DNA from: a cf. Phormidesmis sp. LEGE 11477
GTDB taxonomy: Bacteria > Cyanobacteriota > Cyanobacteriia > Phormidesmidales > Phormidesmidaceae
Length of the DNA: 60,933 nt
Direction: 5' to 3'
NCBI RefSeq assembly: GCF_015207105.1
Contig: NZ_JADEXO010000022.1
Span: 1 to 60,933, forward strand
The notes under the pieces were generated by a model that was given only the letters and a program-made list of their open reading frames with translations, was not told the origin of the DNA and ran no database searches. Position numbers and translations under genes: made by a program. This document shows positions 17,956-30,100 of this stretch, one piece after another (position 1 is the first letter of the stretch; every line of letters begins with the position of its first letter).

Positions 17956-18055
17956 AGCGGGTAGGGGGAATCGAACCCCCATCATTAGCTTGGAAGGCTA
18001 TGAGAAATGCTGATTTTTCAGTGATTTCAGCGCATGAATATTTCCACTACCCCAA
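17956..18055 (-). tRNA. Degenerate tRNA-Gly(TCC)-like sequence, possible attachment-site remnant
   Basis: The 3' half is excellent: anticodon loop CTTCCAA (anticodon TCC complementary to 17992-17994), anticodon stem of four pairs, a perfect 5-bp T-stem around TTCGATT, and an acceptor strand TACCCGC plus discriminator T. The 5' half is not. The sequence that should pair with the acceptor matches for five of seven positions, and about 46 nt rather than about 19 lie between it and the anticodon stem, with no recognisable D-arm. It is probably a tRNA pseudogene or a tRNA 3' end left by an integration event, not a working tRNA. Confidence 0.5.
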
Positions 18056-18080
18056 CTTTACCCCAATAAAAGGGCCAACA

Positions 18081-18332
18081 TTAGCCGTTTGGACTATGTT
18101 TCGAGAAGTAAATGGATGAGAGAAAAAGCGCATTGATGGATCTGATAAATTTCATGGCACAGGTTTCACCCCAAACTACGTAACTGCTGATGGCGGCAGT
18201 GGACTGCGAGTCGGTCAGAACGTAGTCACGTAAGAAGTCCCTTTCTGCGGCGATGTATTCTAGATTTGGTAGCAGTTTGAGTAGGTCGCCGACAGTTTGG
18301 CTTGATAAGCTCAAGGTGTAACGACACAGCAC
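18081..18332 (-). CDS. Small hypothetical protein, possibly a gene fragment
   Basis: 83 aa, no family recognised. The middle (VGDLLKLLPNLEYIAAERDF) reads like genuine protein sequence, while the C-terminus (FLSSIYFSKHSPNG) looks like random extension. It lies between the tRNA-like scar and the haloperoxidase gene and could be the remains of a gene broken by the same rearrangement. No clear ribosome binding site. Confidence 0.3.
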   Translation of the reverse strand: MLCRYTLSLSSQTVGDLLKLLPNLEYIAAERDFLRDYVLTDSQSTAAISSYVVWGETCAMKFIRSINALFLSSIYFSKHSPNG

Positions 18333-18370
18333 AGTTTCAAGCCTGATACTTCTTGCATCTGACGCCCTTA

Positions 18371-20881
18371 TTAAACAAACTCTACCTGAATAATCACATC
18401 ATCAAAGTCTTGATCTCCACCGTTTGCTAGGTCTTCAAAACCGAAGGTATTGTTTCCAAACAGTCGAACGTGATCAACACCGTCTGAATTTGCGCCTAGG
18501 AATGGGAAGTAGATAGCAGGATCGTTGTCAGCATCGCCGTCCAGCAATTCGTCAATTGTGCCATCTACTACTATGAAGGGAGCCAAAATCTGACCTACCT
18601 CTATCGTAGTGGAGAGTGCGCTCACGCTGTTGTTCAAAGAAGATAGCGAGAGATCGGCAACTCGGTTCGCGAGTGTGGCTTGGATATAGTCTGTTGTACT
18701 CTCCGGATCGAAAACATTACCCTCAGCATCAGTAATTCTCCCCGTCAGGTCATCGATGGTATAGAATCCCACAACGTTCTCAAAAGCAGCTTCTCTTTGA
18801 ACTGTAAATATAGCCTCTACGGCAGCGTCCAATCCTGTGAGGTCAAGGATTTCTGCTGAGGCGCTCCCTTGTAGTCCGTGACCTATTTCTGCTGAGATTA
18901 CTACTGTCGCCGTTACATTGAGATCAGCTATCGTCAAATCCAGTTCGCTAGTCTCGTCAATTAGTACAGTCTCGAACAGTGATACCTGTCCATCACCACT
19001 GCTCAGGAAAGCATCAACCGTTCCGTCACTGATTGAGAAGAAGCTAACATAGGTGCCCTTCAAAAAAGAGCGAGTACTGATAGCTTCTAAACTAGCTTCT
19101 ACATCAGCAGATTCAGGCAGCGCAGAAAAGAGAACAGCAGAACGAGCCATTGCGGCAACCAGATAGCCCTCATTATCTGGCAAGAGACCGTCTATGGTGC
19201 CATTCGCATCATCTACAACAAAGAAGCCTAATTCTGAGTCGATGCTAAACTTATCTGCTATAAAATCAAGGGTGATGATATCTGCGTCCTTTGCAAGACC
19301 TTGGACTTTGCTCCAGACACTATCAGCGACCTCTCGACCCAGTGCTCTACCGTTCAAATCACCGTCTTCAAAGTGAATTCCGCCATAGATACGAGAGAGG
19401 CCAGCTTCGTCAGCGGCTTGCGTAAACGTATCCCACTCTAAAGTAATCTCTTCTGTCGGTGTCAACAGATTCTCGAAACGAGAAGATCCTGCTTCAAAGG
19501 TAACCTCAGCCCCAAAACTGTCACTCCCTGTAAACCGCTTCAGGATTTCTGCGCCTGCCGCACTGAAGGAACTGTGCCCAGAAGTATATTCTGCAAATGG
19601 CGGAGAGACATCTCCTCCCGGCGTCTGATAGGTCAAGAAATTATCAGCGAGTATGGTTCTTGTTCCCTGATTCAGACCTCCCCATACCTGAATTACAAAC
19701 CCAGTTTCCCCAGTGATTTCGTCCGTGCCCAGCGTGCCATTATTTAGCAGCCCCAGTTTGCCCAGCTCTCTGATAGCACGAACCGGACGCACGTAGTCAT
19801 AAAAGACTTTCGATTCCCAGGTCGCGATACTAGCATCGAGCATCGCATTACTGAGGCTAAAGAACAGCAGTGCATCCTCGTCTATCCTATTGCGATCCCT
19901 TGCTGAGACAAACTCACCAAACGTCTGCCAGGTCCCTGGTGGAAAGGACGTGCCGCCACCGTCTTCCCAGAATTCTGCGATCAGCTTCTGTCTATCAGTG
20001 AGGTTAGCACTTGCTGATATCACCTGCTCTGCTTGAGCGATGAACGATTGGTTGATGAATTTACCGGGTTCGTCTACCAGCCCTACCATATCGGCAGTGA
20101 TCACTTTAGCCTCAGTCTCACCGGCCAGGGTGATCGTACCGTTTTCTAGATCAACTGTTGCCTCTACTAGTAAGAAAGGAACTGGTGCATCAGGGCGCAA
20201 AGCATCAGGAGCGTCTAAGGCGAAAGGCGTCACAGTAGACCACTGAGGCGTCAGAAATTTTTGCTGATCGACTGTGGAATCAGCGCCTGCTAGGATAGAG
20301 TCAATGGTATCAATCGGAACAGATTCAGAGGTCCACTTTTGTAGATTGACAATGTTGTTGGCATCTACGTTGACTGGCTCATAGCCAATAGTGTCGACGT
20401 AGCCGTTTTCCCGATTTGATCCGTCGGCGCGGCGGACTGCCATTAGAGCCTCAGCGGACACATTGCCAATGCCAGCGGCGGTAGCTGTGTTGGTAGTATC
20501 GTTGCTGGTCTCTAGACCCAGTATGGTCATCAGACTGTTGAAGAGAGCTTTATTCTCATCTTCTGGAAAGAGTTCTGTCAGTACTCGATAGGCTGCGAAG
20601 CTCATCGCTTCGATTTTGTTAGCGTTTGTATGCTCTGCTGTGGGTCTTTGAAGATCGTCGTCGGTTTGGGTGGAAATGGCCTCCAGGCTATAGGCAGACC
20701 AGGCATCGTACATAACCGTATGCATAATGGCATAGGCACGAGCAGCGATCGTAGGACCGACACTCGTGTCGATTACCGCTTGTTGTACAACTCTATCCCA
20801 CTGGACTGAGACAGTAGGAGAAAATTCTTCAACTGTAACGAGTTGAGTGTCTGGGTTTAGAGAAAGCTGAATGTCAGACAT
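18371..20881 (-). CDS. Vanadium-dependent haloperoxidase-like protein with C-terminal DUF4114 domain
   Basis: 836 aa. The first 560 residues are a vanadium haloperoxidase/PAP2-type domain with every vanadate ligand in place: SKVFYDYVRPVR (Lys and Arg seven apart), EYTSGHSSFSAAG (Ser-Gly-His) and SRIYGGIHFEDGDLNGRALG (Arg and the vanadate-bonding His six apart). These enzymes oxidise halides with H2O2. Residues 560-760 contain three related segments with the pattern FFxxDDANGTIDGLLP or FYTIDDLTGRITD. The last 60 residues (VRLFGNNTFGFEDLANGGDQ then DFDDVIIQV) form a DUF4114 domain, common in cyanobacterial exoproteins. No N-terminal signal peptide is seen, which suits a type I-like export route; localisation is inferred. 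Confidence 0.88.
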   Translation of the reverse strand: MSDIQLSLNPDTQLVTVEEFSPTVSVQWDRVVQQAVIDTSVGPTIAARAYAIMHTVMYDAWSAYSLEAISTQTDDDLQRPTAEHTNANKIEAMSFAAYRVLTELFPEDENKALFNSLMTILGLETSNDTTNTATAAGIGNVSAEALMAVRRADGSNRENGYVDTIGYEPVNVDANNIVNLQKWTSESVPIDTIDSILAGADSTVDQQKFLTPQWSTVTPFALDAPDALRPDAPVPFLLVEATVDLENGTITLAGETEAKVITADMVGLVDEPGKFINQSFIAQAEQVISASANLTDRQKLIAEFWEDGGGTSFPPGTWQTFGEFVSARDRNRIDEDALLFFSLSNAMLDASIATWESKVFYDYVRPVRAIRELGKLGLLNNGTLGTDEITGETGFVIQVWGGLNQGTRTILADNFLTYQTPGGDVSPPFAEYTSGHSSFSAAGAEILKRFTGSDSFGAEVTFEAGSSRFENLLTPTEEITLEWDTFTQAADEAGLSRIYGGIHFEDGDLNGRALGREVADSVWSKVQGLAKDADIITLDFIADKFSIDSELGFFVVDDANGTIDGLLPDNEGYLVAAMARSAVLFSALPESADVEASLEAISTRSFLKGTYVSFFSISDGTVDAFLSSGDGQVSLFETVLIDETSELDLTIADLNVTATVVISAEIGHGLQGSASAEILDLTGLDAAVEAIFTVQREAAFENVVGFYTIDDLTGRITDAEGNVFDPESTTDYIQATLANRVADLSLSSLNNSVSALSTTIEVGQILAPFIVVDGTIDELLDGDADNDPAIYFPFLGANSDGVDHVRLFGNNTFGFEDLANGGDQDFDDVIIQVEFV

Positions 20882-20927
20882 TGTTTTTTGGTCTTACGAA
20901 CTAGATAGTACAGAAGGTTTTCTTTTG

Positions 20928-20996
20928 GCTTGATATCTCGAACGCTCTAGACATCCGAATACCGCAGATGTCCGGAATGTTCGAGGTTAATCAAGC
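20928..20996. repeat. Long imperfect hairpin downstream of the 3391-aa gene
   Basis: Outer arms GCTTGAT (20928-20934) and ATCAAGC (20990-20996) enclose CTCGAAC...ACAT (20937-20954) and ATGT...GTTCGAG (20968-20985). It lies in the 247-bp gap between the 3391-aa gene and the haloperoxidase gene. No U-tract follows on the minus strand, so it may be an mRNA-stabilising or processing hairpin rather than a terminator. Its CGAACATTCC core recurs at 31867. Confidence 0.55.
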
Positions 20997-21128
20997 TAGG
21001 TGCGTTTCATAGAGAATCTCGTAAGAGAAGTAAATTGAACCCTTTAAGAGAGATGGTGCATTCTCTCCTTTGTCCTAAGAATGGCTGCTTTGCGTCTTTT
21101 CAATATGTCGGAGTCAAAGCGGTGCAGC

Positions 21129-24100
21129 CTACACAACTCGGAACCGGTAATTCACCGCCTCGTCTGCATCACTACCTTCTAGAGCAAGTAGATACTGCCC
21201 ACTACCAGGCAGTGTTACCTCGAAGTCGAAACCGAGGTTTCGAGACACAATCGACTGATTTCCGGGACCGTACAGTTTAAAGATGCCACCAAATCGACGA
21301 CTGCCCAGCTCTTCAAAAGAGAGATTCTGATTGGCTGTTCCTTCAAAGGTAAAGATACGAGTAGCGGTGCCAGGATTCAGCGTTCCTGAAATCGTAGAAC
21401 CAATTGGCAGTGGCGCAGCGGTTCTAGCATTCAACAACCGGAAGCTGTAGTCGCCAGTCGCAGTACCTGAACCATCTAAGCGCAGCTGGTATTCGCCTGA
21501 TTCGAGTAGCGTGATCGGCGCTGTGTTGTTTGCAGGTCTGACAAAGCTGAGATTGTTGATGCCACTCGGACTCACTAAGCTTGCAAACAGGCTGAAATTA
21601 TCACCCCCAAGCCCGTCGAAGAAGATACGCTGACCAGCCGTACCCGTGAAGGTATAGACATCGACTTCGCCACCCTCGCTAATCGTACTGGTGACCGTCT
21701 CGCCTAGCGTCAGCGCTGTTGTACTGACGCTAGGCGTACCGATTCGGAAACTGTAGTCGAGTGCTACATCACTGAAGCTTTCTGCGGCTAGGTAGTAGGT
21801 GCCTGTGCCCGGCAGGGTGATGTCAATACTGCTGACAAAGTTGACTGCGGTTACCTGCTGGTTGTTGGAACCATAGAGATAGAAGATGCCATTAGATTGC
21901 TCGCCCAAGCCTTCGATGAATAGCTGCTGCCCAGCCGTGCCCTCGAACTGGAAGAAGTCTGTGTCTCTGCCAGCCTCTAGCGTGCCGCTAACGACTGTAT
22001 CGAAGGTAAGGTCGGTGCCCTCTGCCAGGTCGAGTAGCTGGAAGCTGTAGTCGCCAGTCGTGCTACCAGAGCCATCTAAGCGCAGCTGATACTCGCCCGA
22101 TTCAAGCAGGGAGATGGGGCCTCTGTCGTTATTGACATTGTTAAAGCTGAAGACAGTGACGCCGCTAGTGCTGACTAAACTGGCATCGATAGAAGCGCTA
22201 CCGCTGATGCCGTCGTAGTAGAGTCTTTGTCCGGCAGTGGCGCTAAAGGTATAGACATCGACTTCGCCGCCCTCGCTAATCGTACTGGTGACCGTCTCGC
22301 CTAGCGTCAGCGCTGTTGTACTGACGCTAGGCGTACTGATTTGGAGACTGTAGTCGAGGGCTACGTCACTGAAGCTTTCTGCGGCTAGGTAGTAGGTGCC
22401 TGTCCCCGGTAGGGTGATATCAAAACTACTGATGAAGTTAGCTGCGGTTACCTGCTGGTTGTTAGGACCATAGAGATAGAAGATACCGCCAGACTGCTCA
22501 CCCAAGCCTTCGATGAATAGCTGCTGCCCAGCCGTGCCCTCGAACTGGAAGAAGTCTGTGTCTCTGCCAGCCTCTAGCGTGCTGCTAACAACCGTATTGA
22601 ATGCCAGATTGGTCGCCTCTGCCAAATCAAGTAGCTGGAAGCTGTAGTCGCCAGTAGTACTGCCAGAGCCATCTAAGCGCAGTTGATACTCGCCTGATTC
22701 GAGCAGGGAGATGGGGCCTCTGTCGTTATTGACATTATTAAAGCTGAAGACAACAACGCCGCTAGGACTGACTAAACTCGCATCGATAGAAGTGCTACCG
22801 CTGATGCCGTCGTAGTAAAGCCTTTGTCCGGCAGTGGCGCTAAAGGTATAGACATCGACTTCGCCACCCTTGCTAATCGTACTGGTGACCGGGTCACCTA
22901 GCGTCAGTACCGTGGTGCTGGCTGTATTGGTGATGATCTGGAAACTGTAATCAAGGGCTACGTCACTGAAGCTTTCTGCGGCTAGGTAGTAGGTGCCTGT
23001 CCCCGGTAGAGTGATGTCAAGATTCCCAACGAAGTTCACTGCAGTTACCTGCTGGTTGTTGGAACCATAGAGATAGAAGGTACCGCCGGACTGCTCACCC
23101 AAGCCTTCGATGAATAGCTGCTGCCCAGCCGTGCCCTCGAACTGGAAGAAGTCTGTAGCTCTGCCAGCCTCTAACGTGCCGCTAACGACTGTATCGAATG
23201 GAAGGTCGGTCGCCTCCGCTAAATCGAGTAGCTGGAAGCCGTAGTCGCCAGTAGTGCTGCCAGAGCCATCTAAGCGCAGCTGATACTCACCTGATTCGAG
23301 TAGGGTGATTGGGCCTCTGTCTCTGTTGGCATTGTTAAAGCTGAAGACAGTGACTCCGCTAGGGCTGACTAAACTCGCATCGATAGAGGCAATACCACTG
23401 ATGCCATCGTAGTAGAGCCTTTGTCCTGCGGTGCCATCGAAAAGGTACGTGTCTACTTCGTCAGCCACTGCGATCGCGCCTTCTGTAAGCGTCCCCAGAG
23501 TGAGCGCCTCTCCAACTACGGGTTCTGGTGCTTCGAAGGGTTGTTCTGTGAGTCTAAAGCTAAAGTCGTTAGCTTCGTTAGCAGAGCCTCTAATTGCGAC
23601 AAAGTAGGTGCCATCTCCAGGTAGGGCGATCGCCTGGTCAAAGCGGGTACTACGAGCAGCAAGCTGTTGATTACCTGACCCGTAGAGATAGAAGGTGCTG
23701 CCGTTATCAGTACTCTGTCCGTCGAAGAAGAGTTGCTGTCCAGCTACGCCCTCCAACTGGTACAGAGCAGCTGAGCTACCGGGGTCTAGCGTGCCACTGA
23801 TGTCAGTATCTAGCACCAAGGTATCGACTGTCGTCAGGTCGGTTAGCTGGAAGCCATAGTCGCCTACGTTGATACCACCGTTCCCGTTGACGATTAGTCG
23901 ATAGGTACCATTCTCCAACAGATTGATTGATTCCCTATCGCTACTAGTAAAGCTAGTGAAGAAGTTACTAACATTATCGCCGCTAGGACTGATCAGATTG
24001 AAGACAAGGCTAGCATCGCTATTGAAACCATCGTAGAAGAGCTTTTGACCAGCGCTACCTTCAAAGGTGTAGACATCGACCTCTCCCGGTTCGCTGATGC

Positions 24101-27100
24101 TACTAGAAACGGCATTTCCTAAAGTCAGCGCTATTTCTGTTGTATCAGGCGTGCTGAGTCTGAAGCTAAAGTCATTGGCTTCGTTGGCAAAGCCTCTAAT
24201 AGCAACAGTATACGTACCTTCTCCAGGTAGGGCGATCACCTGGTCTGAGCGGGTACTACGAGCAGTGATTTGTTGATTGCCCGGACCGTAGAGATAGAAA
24301 GTGCTGCCATTGTTGGTACTCTGTCCATCGAAGAAGAGCTGCTGCCCGGCCGTGCCTTCAAACTGGTACAAGGCTGCTGAACTACCGGGGTCCAGGGTGC
24401 CACTCACGTCAGTGTCTAGCTGTAGGACTTCGACTGTCGCCAAGTCAGCCAGCTGGAAACCGTAGTCGCCTGTGTTACTACCGCCATTGTCGTTGACAAT
24501 CAGTTGATAGGTACCATTCTCTAACAGGTTGATTGATTCTCTATCATTGCCAGTCGAGCTAGAAAAGAAGTTAATGACATTCTCGCCGCTAGGACTGAGC
24601 AGCCTAAAGAATAAGCTGGCATCGCTATTAAAGCCGTCGTAGAAAAGTTGTTGACCAGCGCTGCCTTCGAAGGTGTAGACATCAACTTCGCCCGGTTCGC
24701 TGATGCTGCCAGAAACGGTATCTCCCAGAGTTAGCGCTGTTTCTGTTGTATCAGGCGTGCTGAGTCTGAAGCTAAAGTCATTGGCTTCAGTAGCAAAGCC
24801 TCTAATTGCAACAGTATAGGTACCCGCTCCGGGTAGCTCGATCGCCTGGTCTGAAAGGGTACTGCGAGCGGCAAGCTGCTGGTTGCCTGGACCGTAGAGA
24901 TAGAAGGTGCTGCTATTGTCAGTACTCTGCCCATCGAAGAAGAGCTGTTGGCCTTTGGTTCCTTCAAACTGGTACAAGGCGGCTGAACTACCAGGATCTA
25001 GGGTGCCAGTAATGTCAGTGTCTAGCTGTAAGGCTGTGACTGTCGAGAGGTCAGTCAGCTGGAAGCCATAGTCGCCTGTGTTGATACCACCATTCCCGCT
25101 GACTACCAGTTGATAGGTGCCATCTTCTAGCAAGTTGATCGATTCTCTATCGCTGTTAGTAAAGCTAGTGAAGAAGTTGCTAACGTTATCGCCACTAGGA
25201 GTGAGCAGCCTAAAGACAAGGCTAGCATCGCTATTGAAACCATCGTAGAAGAGCTGTTGACCAGCGCTACCCTCAAAGGTGTAGACATCGACCTCGCCTG
25301 GTTCGCTGATGCTACTAGAAACGGCATCTCCCAAAGTCAGCGCTGTTTCTGTTGTATCGGGCGTGCTGAGTCTAAAGCTGAAATTGTGTGATTCGTTAGC
25401 AAAGCCTCTGATGGCAACAGTATAGGTACCTTCTCCAGGTAGCTCAATCGCTTGGTCTGAGCGGGTAGCGCGAGCGATAATTTGTTGATTACCTGGCCCA
25501 TAGAGATAGAAAGTGCTGCCGCTGTCGGCACTTTGGCCATCGAAGAATAGCTGCTGTCCAGCGATGCCTTCAAACTGGTATAGAGCGGCCGAGCTACCGG
25601 GGTCTAGGGTACCGTTCACGTCAGTATCTAGCGTCAAGGTGTCAGCCGTTGTGAGATCGAAGACTCGGAAACTATAGTCGCCAGTTGTGTTACCGCTGCC
25701 AGTGATAACCCACTGATAGGTTCCGCTCTCTAGCAAGCTGATAGGGTTGCTGTCGCTAGCAGTAGAGAGACTGCTGACACTAGCTCCACTAGGACTGAGC
25801 AAACGTGCATTAATCCCGAAGGTACTGTCTGTTCCATCGAAGAATATTCGCTGTCCGGCGGTGCCTGTAAAGGTGAAGATCTGGTCTTCACCGGGTTCGA
25901 AGATAGCGTCTTCAATGAGTTCACCAAAGGTGAGAGGGTCACTGACAGAGCGCTTGGTGAAGGCGAGGGTGAAGGCTTCGGTGCGGTTGTTGCCAGCGCG
26001 ATCACTAATCACAGCCGGGGCAATCCGCAACTCATAATTTCCGGCCGTAAAGATGTCTTCTGACGGTGCGGTGATAAATAATGTCCGGCCAGATTCGCTG
26101 AGCTGGTAGTTTGAAAGGGTAATTTCGCTATCATCACCGCCACCAGCGGTGCCGTCTTCTCCCAAGTTGCGTAGTTTGATGCCGCTTTCGGTCAGCAGAT
26201 CTGGGTCAATCGGTTCATTAAAGCGCACAGAGAATCCAGAAATTGCCCGGCGACGAGTGCCTTCTGATGGCGAAGTGCTGGTGATTTCTGGCGCAAATGT
26301 GTCAGGAACTAGATCAACTGTCAGTACATTAGAAAGAGCGCTGTTACCGCCCGTATCAGTAGCGCGAACCTGAATGTCTACGCTAGTCCCTAGAGGGGAA
26401 TTGCTAAGGGCAACAGCATTCAAATCGAAGGGGAACGAAACATCGTTACTGACTACCTCTCCGTCGATTAGCAGTTCCACATTGCGGACCTGAACGTCGT
26501 CGGTGACATCAACCTGAATGGGTACCGAAGCACCTTCTAGCACCTGAATACCAGCCTGACTAGAATCTACATCGGCTGCGCTGCTAATAGAAACGGTGGG
26601 TGCTTGTCCCTGACTGTCGAAAGGCAGATAGTTGATTACCTTGAGATCGCCCGACCCATCAGCAACATAGGCGATGCCAGAGGCAATAGCGATATCATAA
26701 GTAGTGCCATCCGTGTCGATTTGAGTGAAGAGTGCGTCGGTATCGGTAGGGTCACTCAAACTGTAGATACCCACGCCCTGATTTTCAGCAGCGACTAGTC
26801 CTAGGCCAGAGCCATTTAGGGCGATATCGCGAGCGGTAAAGAAGCTATCAGCATCGCCGATCAGCGATAGGTCTGTCGGATCGGAGACATCTACAGTGCG
26901 TAGCCCGCTGCCTGCAATGTAGGCAACGCCGTTACCCACAGAAATGCCAACCGAAGAGGAGGCGACTGAGACATTGATTTCGTCCAGAACACTAGCCGTT
27001 CCAGGATTGTTGATATCGATAGCGGAGAGCGTATCCGAGCCGCTGAGATAGGTATAAAGCGTAGAGCCTTCAACTGCGATATCAGAGACAAACCCTGAGC

Positions 27101-30100
27101 CAGATAGTTCAATCGGTTCGAGTTCCTCACCCGAGAAAACATCCAGCATTTTGACGGAGTTGCCTACAGAAGCGTAGATAATTCCGTCTGAGATCTCGAC
27201 CTGATTGACTGCTAGATCGACTGTTTTGATCAGTGTCGGCGTCATCGAATCAGAGATATCGACCAGATGCAAACCACCACTCTGTCCAGCGACAGCGGCG
27301 ATATTGACATCGCTATCGACAGCAACATCGATATTGTCACCTGCCAGATTGATTTGGCCCTGTACAATTGGACTGTTGAACTGCGAAGCGTCAATAATAG
27401 CCAGACCATGAGAGCCAGTGGCTACATAAGCAGTCTGACCCTCGATAGAATTTGTAGCGCCTTCTACTACAACCTCTCTTGCTTCTCCACTGAGAGGGAG
27501 ATTGGCTATAATCCCGGTTAGGAAACCTTGACCACCTAGTGGATCAAGTCCCTGCTCAATCTCTGCAAAATCAGAGATACCATCAGAATCGGTGTCTGTA
27601 TCATTGATTGATGTTCCCAGCACAAATTCTGCGACATCTGGTAGTTTGTCGCCATCAGTGTCTGGTGACGAAGACTCTCCTATTACTACTTTAGGTAAGT
27701 TGAAGCTTGATACATTATCAGGTGTTGAAAATTTAGCAGAACCGTACTTCAAAGTTTGAGAATTGAAGAAAGATACAACGTACTCACTGTCTTGGGACAA
27801 AACTAATTCATCTATGGTCCCATCTTTCTTCGTTTTACCTCTTTGAACGAATCCAGTATTGACATCAGCTACAGAAAAGTAATGCTCACTATCTTGAGTA
27901 ACCAGATTACTAGACGAATAACGTGCGCCTGTTTCTGACAGAACTTCTGTTCTATCATTGATGCCGTCACCATCTGTATCGATATTAGTAGGAAGTGTAC
28001 CAAGCAGCACTTCTGCTAGATCAACCAACCCATCTTTATCTAAATCAGACTCTAAACCGTTCGCTGCGTTTGGATCGAGTCCAACAAGTTGTTCATAAGA
28101 ATCAACGATCAAATCACCGTCTGTATCGATATCAGTAATCGCAAATTGGCCAATACCTACGTCATCTCCATTTCGAACAAGAATATATAGAGATGGTGTT
28201 AGCGCTTCAATCGGGCTAGGAGTCCCTAATATCGACATCAAGCCCTCTTCTGTCACCTCGACGGTTTCGTCTCCCACTATCGCAAAATATTGAGTCCCTG
28301 TATCCGAAGAAGTAAGATTGGTGACTGTCCCATCTCCGTTCTGTTTAGTAACATTGAGTTGAAGCGTACTGCCTACCGGTGTAAAGAAAAGATCTTCGGC
28401 GCTTACGTCAAGCGTTGTAATTGAATCGATATCAGTAGAATAGAGATCTTCTCTAGTAAGTTTAGAGGGTAAGTTTTGAAGTTCATCGCTCAAAGAACTT
28501 GTTGTAAGATTGCTTGTTCCTAATTGACTAAATGGCGCGATTGTGCTTTCACTAAAATTACTACCTATAGACCTGAAGAGATCGCGACCAAAGTCCAAGA
28601 CGCTATCGACAGCTTGAACAAACTCGCGAAGTACAATGGCAGATGGTGGAACGATAGTTTGAGCTACCTTACCTGCCCAAGAAGAAATTTCACCATCTGC
28701 AACTAAGTCATCAAAGCACGGAACTATACCTTGCTCAAAAAACATGTTGTGCGTTTCGTCATCTAGCTGATCTGCGTGAGCGAAGAAACTAGGCAGAAGT
28801 TCATAGGGAAAATGACGTCCGAATCCACCTAGAACTGCAGAGATATCCCCTAGTCTTATGATATCTGTATCGCCTATCTCTAACGCCCAGTTAGGTAATC
28901 GCTCAATTATCTTGTCTGAATAAGCTGGGATAGGAGTACCAGCTAACAATGCGTTAGGCAAGGTATCCCTAAAGTCAAAGTTCTTAACGCTGTTAGCCAC
29001 ATCCTGGAGCACTTCTTTGACAAATCCGCTACCCCATGTGTCCTCATTGTCGCAGGCCGCTTGTGCTATGCAAGCAAGTTGATGCGCTAAAGCCGCGCCT
29101 GCTGTCCCGATCTTAGACTGATAATCATTATTGAGAATCTCTTTAATATCTTCGTAGTCGAGTTCTGGTTCTGGTTCGCTAGGTGGTTCACTATTTGCAG
29201 GAACGCCAGGTGCTACACCATGCCAACCAGGTGCTTGAATACCCACCCCTTCATCAGAGGTGATAGTTTTCCCATCTTCGCTGACCGTTCCGGTTCCGAT
29301 TACCTCCCACTTAGCCGCATCATGATTAAACGACCAAATTAAACTCTTCTCGCCTGGTGCGAGGCCATCAAGATTAGGGAAAGTAACAGGTGCAGGTACA
29401 TCAAAGTTAGTAGCACCCCCTTCCACTTCTCTATTGAAGCCGTTGTCCCCACCCGCCTGAATCGAAATCACTAGAGGCAGGTCTAATCCGGGCGGTAGCG
29501 GAGCAGGCAGGCGGTCAGAATTAACCGGCACAATAGTAGCCTGAGTAGCCACATTCCCTTGCTCATCTTGAGCGGAGCCAGCAATGAAAGTTACTTGAGT
29601 GCGTTCCCAAATCTCTGGATCGACGTCTGGAAACTGTTCTGCCAAGAATGTCTGAGCGCTAGAGCCAAAGCCAACAGCAGTATCTTCAGTAGGAGAGAGT
29701 TCAACGATATCGTCGCCTGACATCAGCGGTAGGTAGATATCAAAGTCTTCTCCGTCCATAAACAGACGAGTAGGCTGTCCCGGAACGCTATGGAAGGCTT
29801 TACCTAAGCTGGCATACTGGCTTCCCTCGGGAACGTCAGCGACCTCCGAAGCATCAATGTAGACGTGAAACTCTGGCGCTGGCACATCTTCTAAAATGAA
29901 GTAGCCGTTCTCATCGGTAACCGCAGTCAGTTCCGGTAGGGCATCTACTCGAATTATTACCCCTTCTAGAGGAATATTCGATCCGTCTGAATTTCTGTTG
30001 TAAGAATCGTAAACAAAGCCAAAAACATCCGTATCAGGAATTCGCGTGATGGGCAGCGTAGTGAAGTCCGCTGTTACCTTTCCGCCCGGTATGCCGTCGC

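Noticed and set aside
17956-18055. Functional tRNA-Gly gene with an intron
   Set aside because: The extra sequence lies in the D-arm region, the acceptor stem mismatches at its first two pairs and no D-arm can be folded, so a degenerate copy is more likely.
18371-20881. Dockerin in the haloperoxidase
   Set aside because: The Asp-rich C-terminal end is DUF4114-like (FEDLANGGDQDFDDVIIQV) and lacks the paired TPTD..INRLG segments.
21150-25970. Possible CRISPR or other spaced repeat array
   Set aside because: Repeats are long, in-frame protein repeats without short conserved palindromic units or variable spacers.
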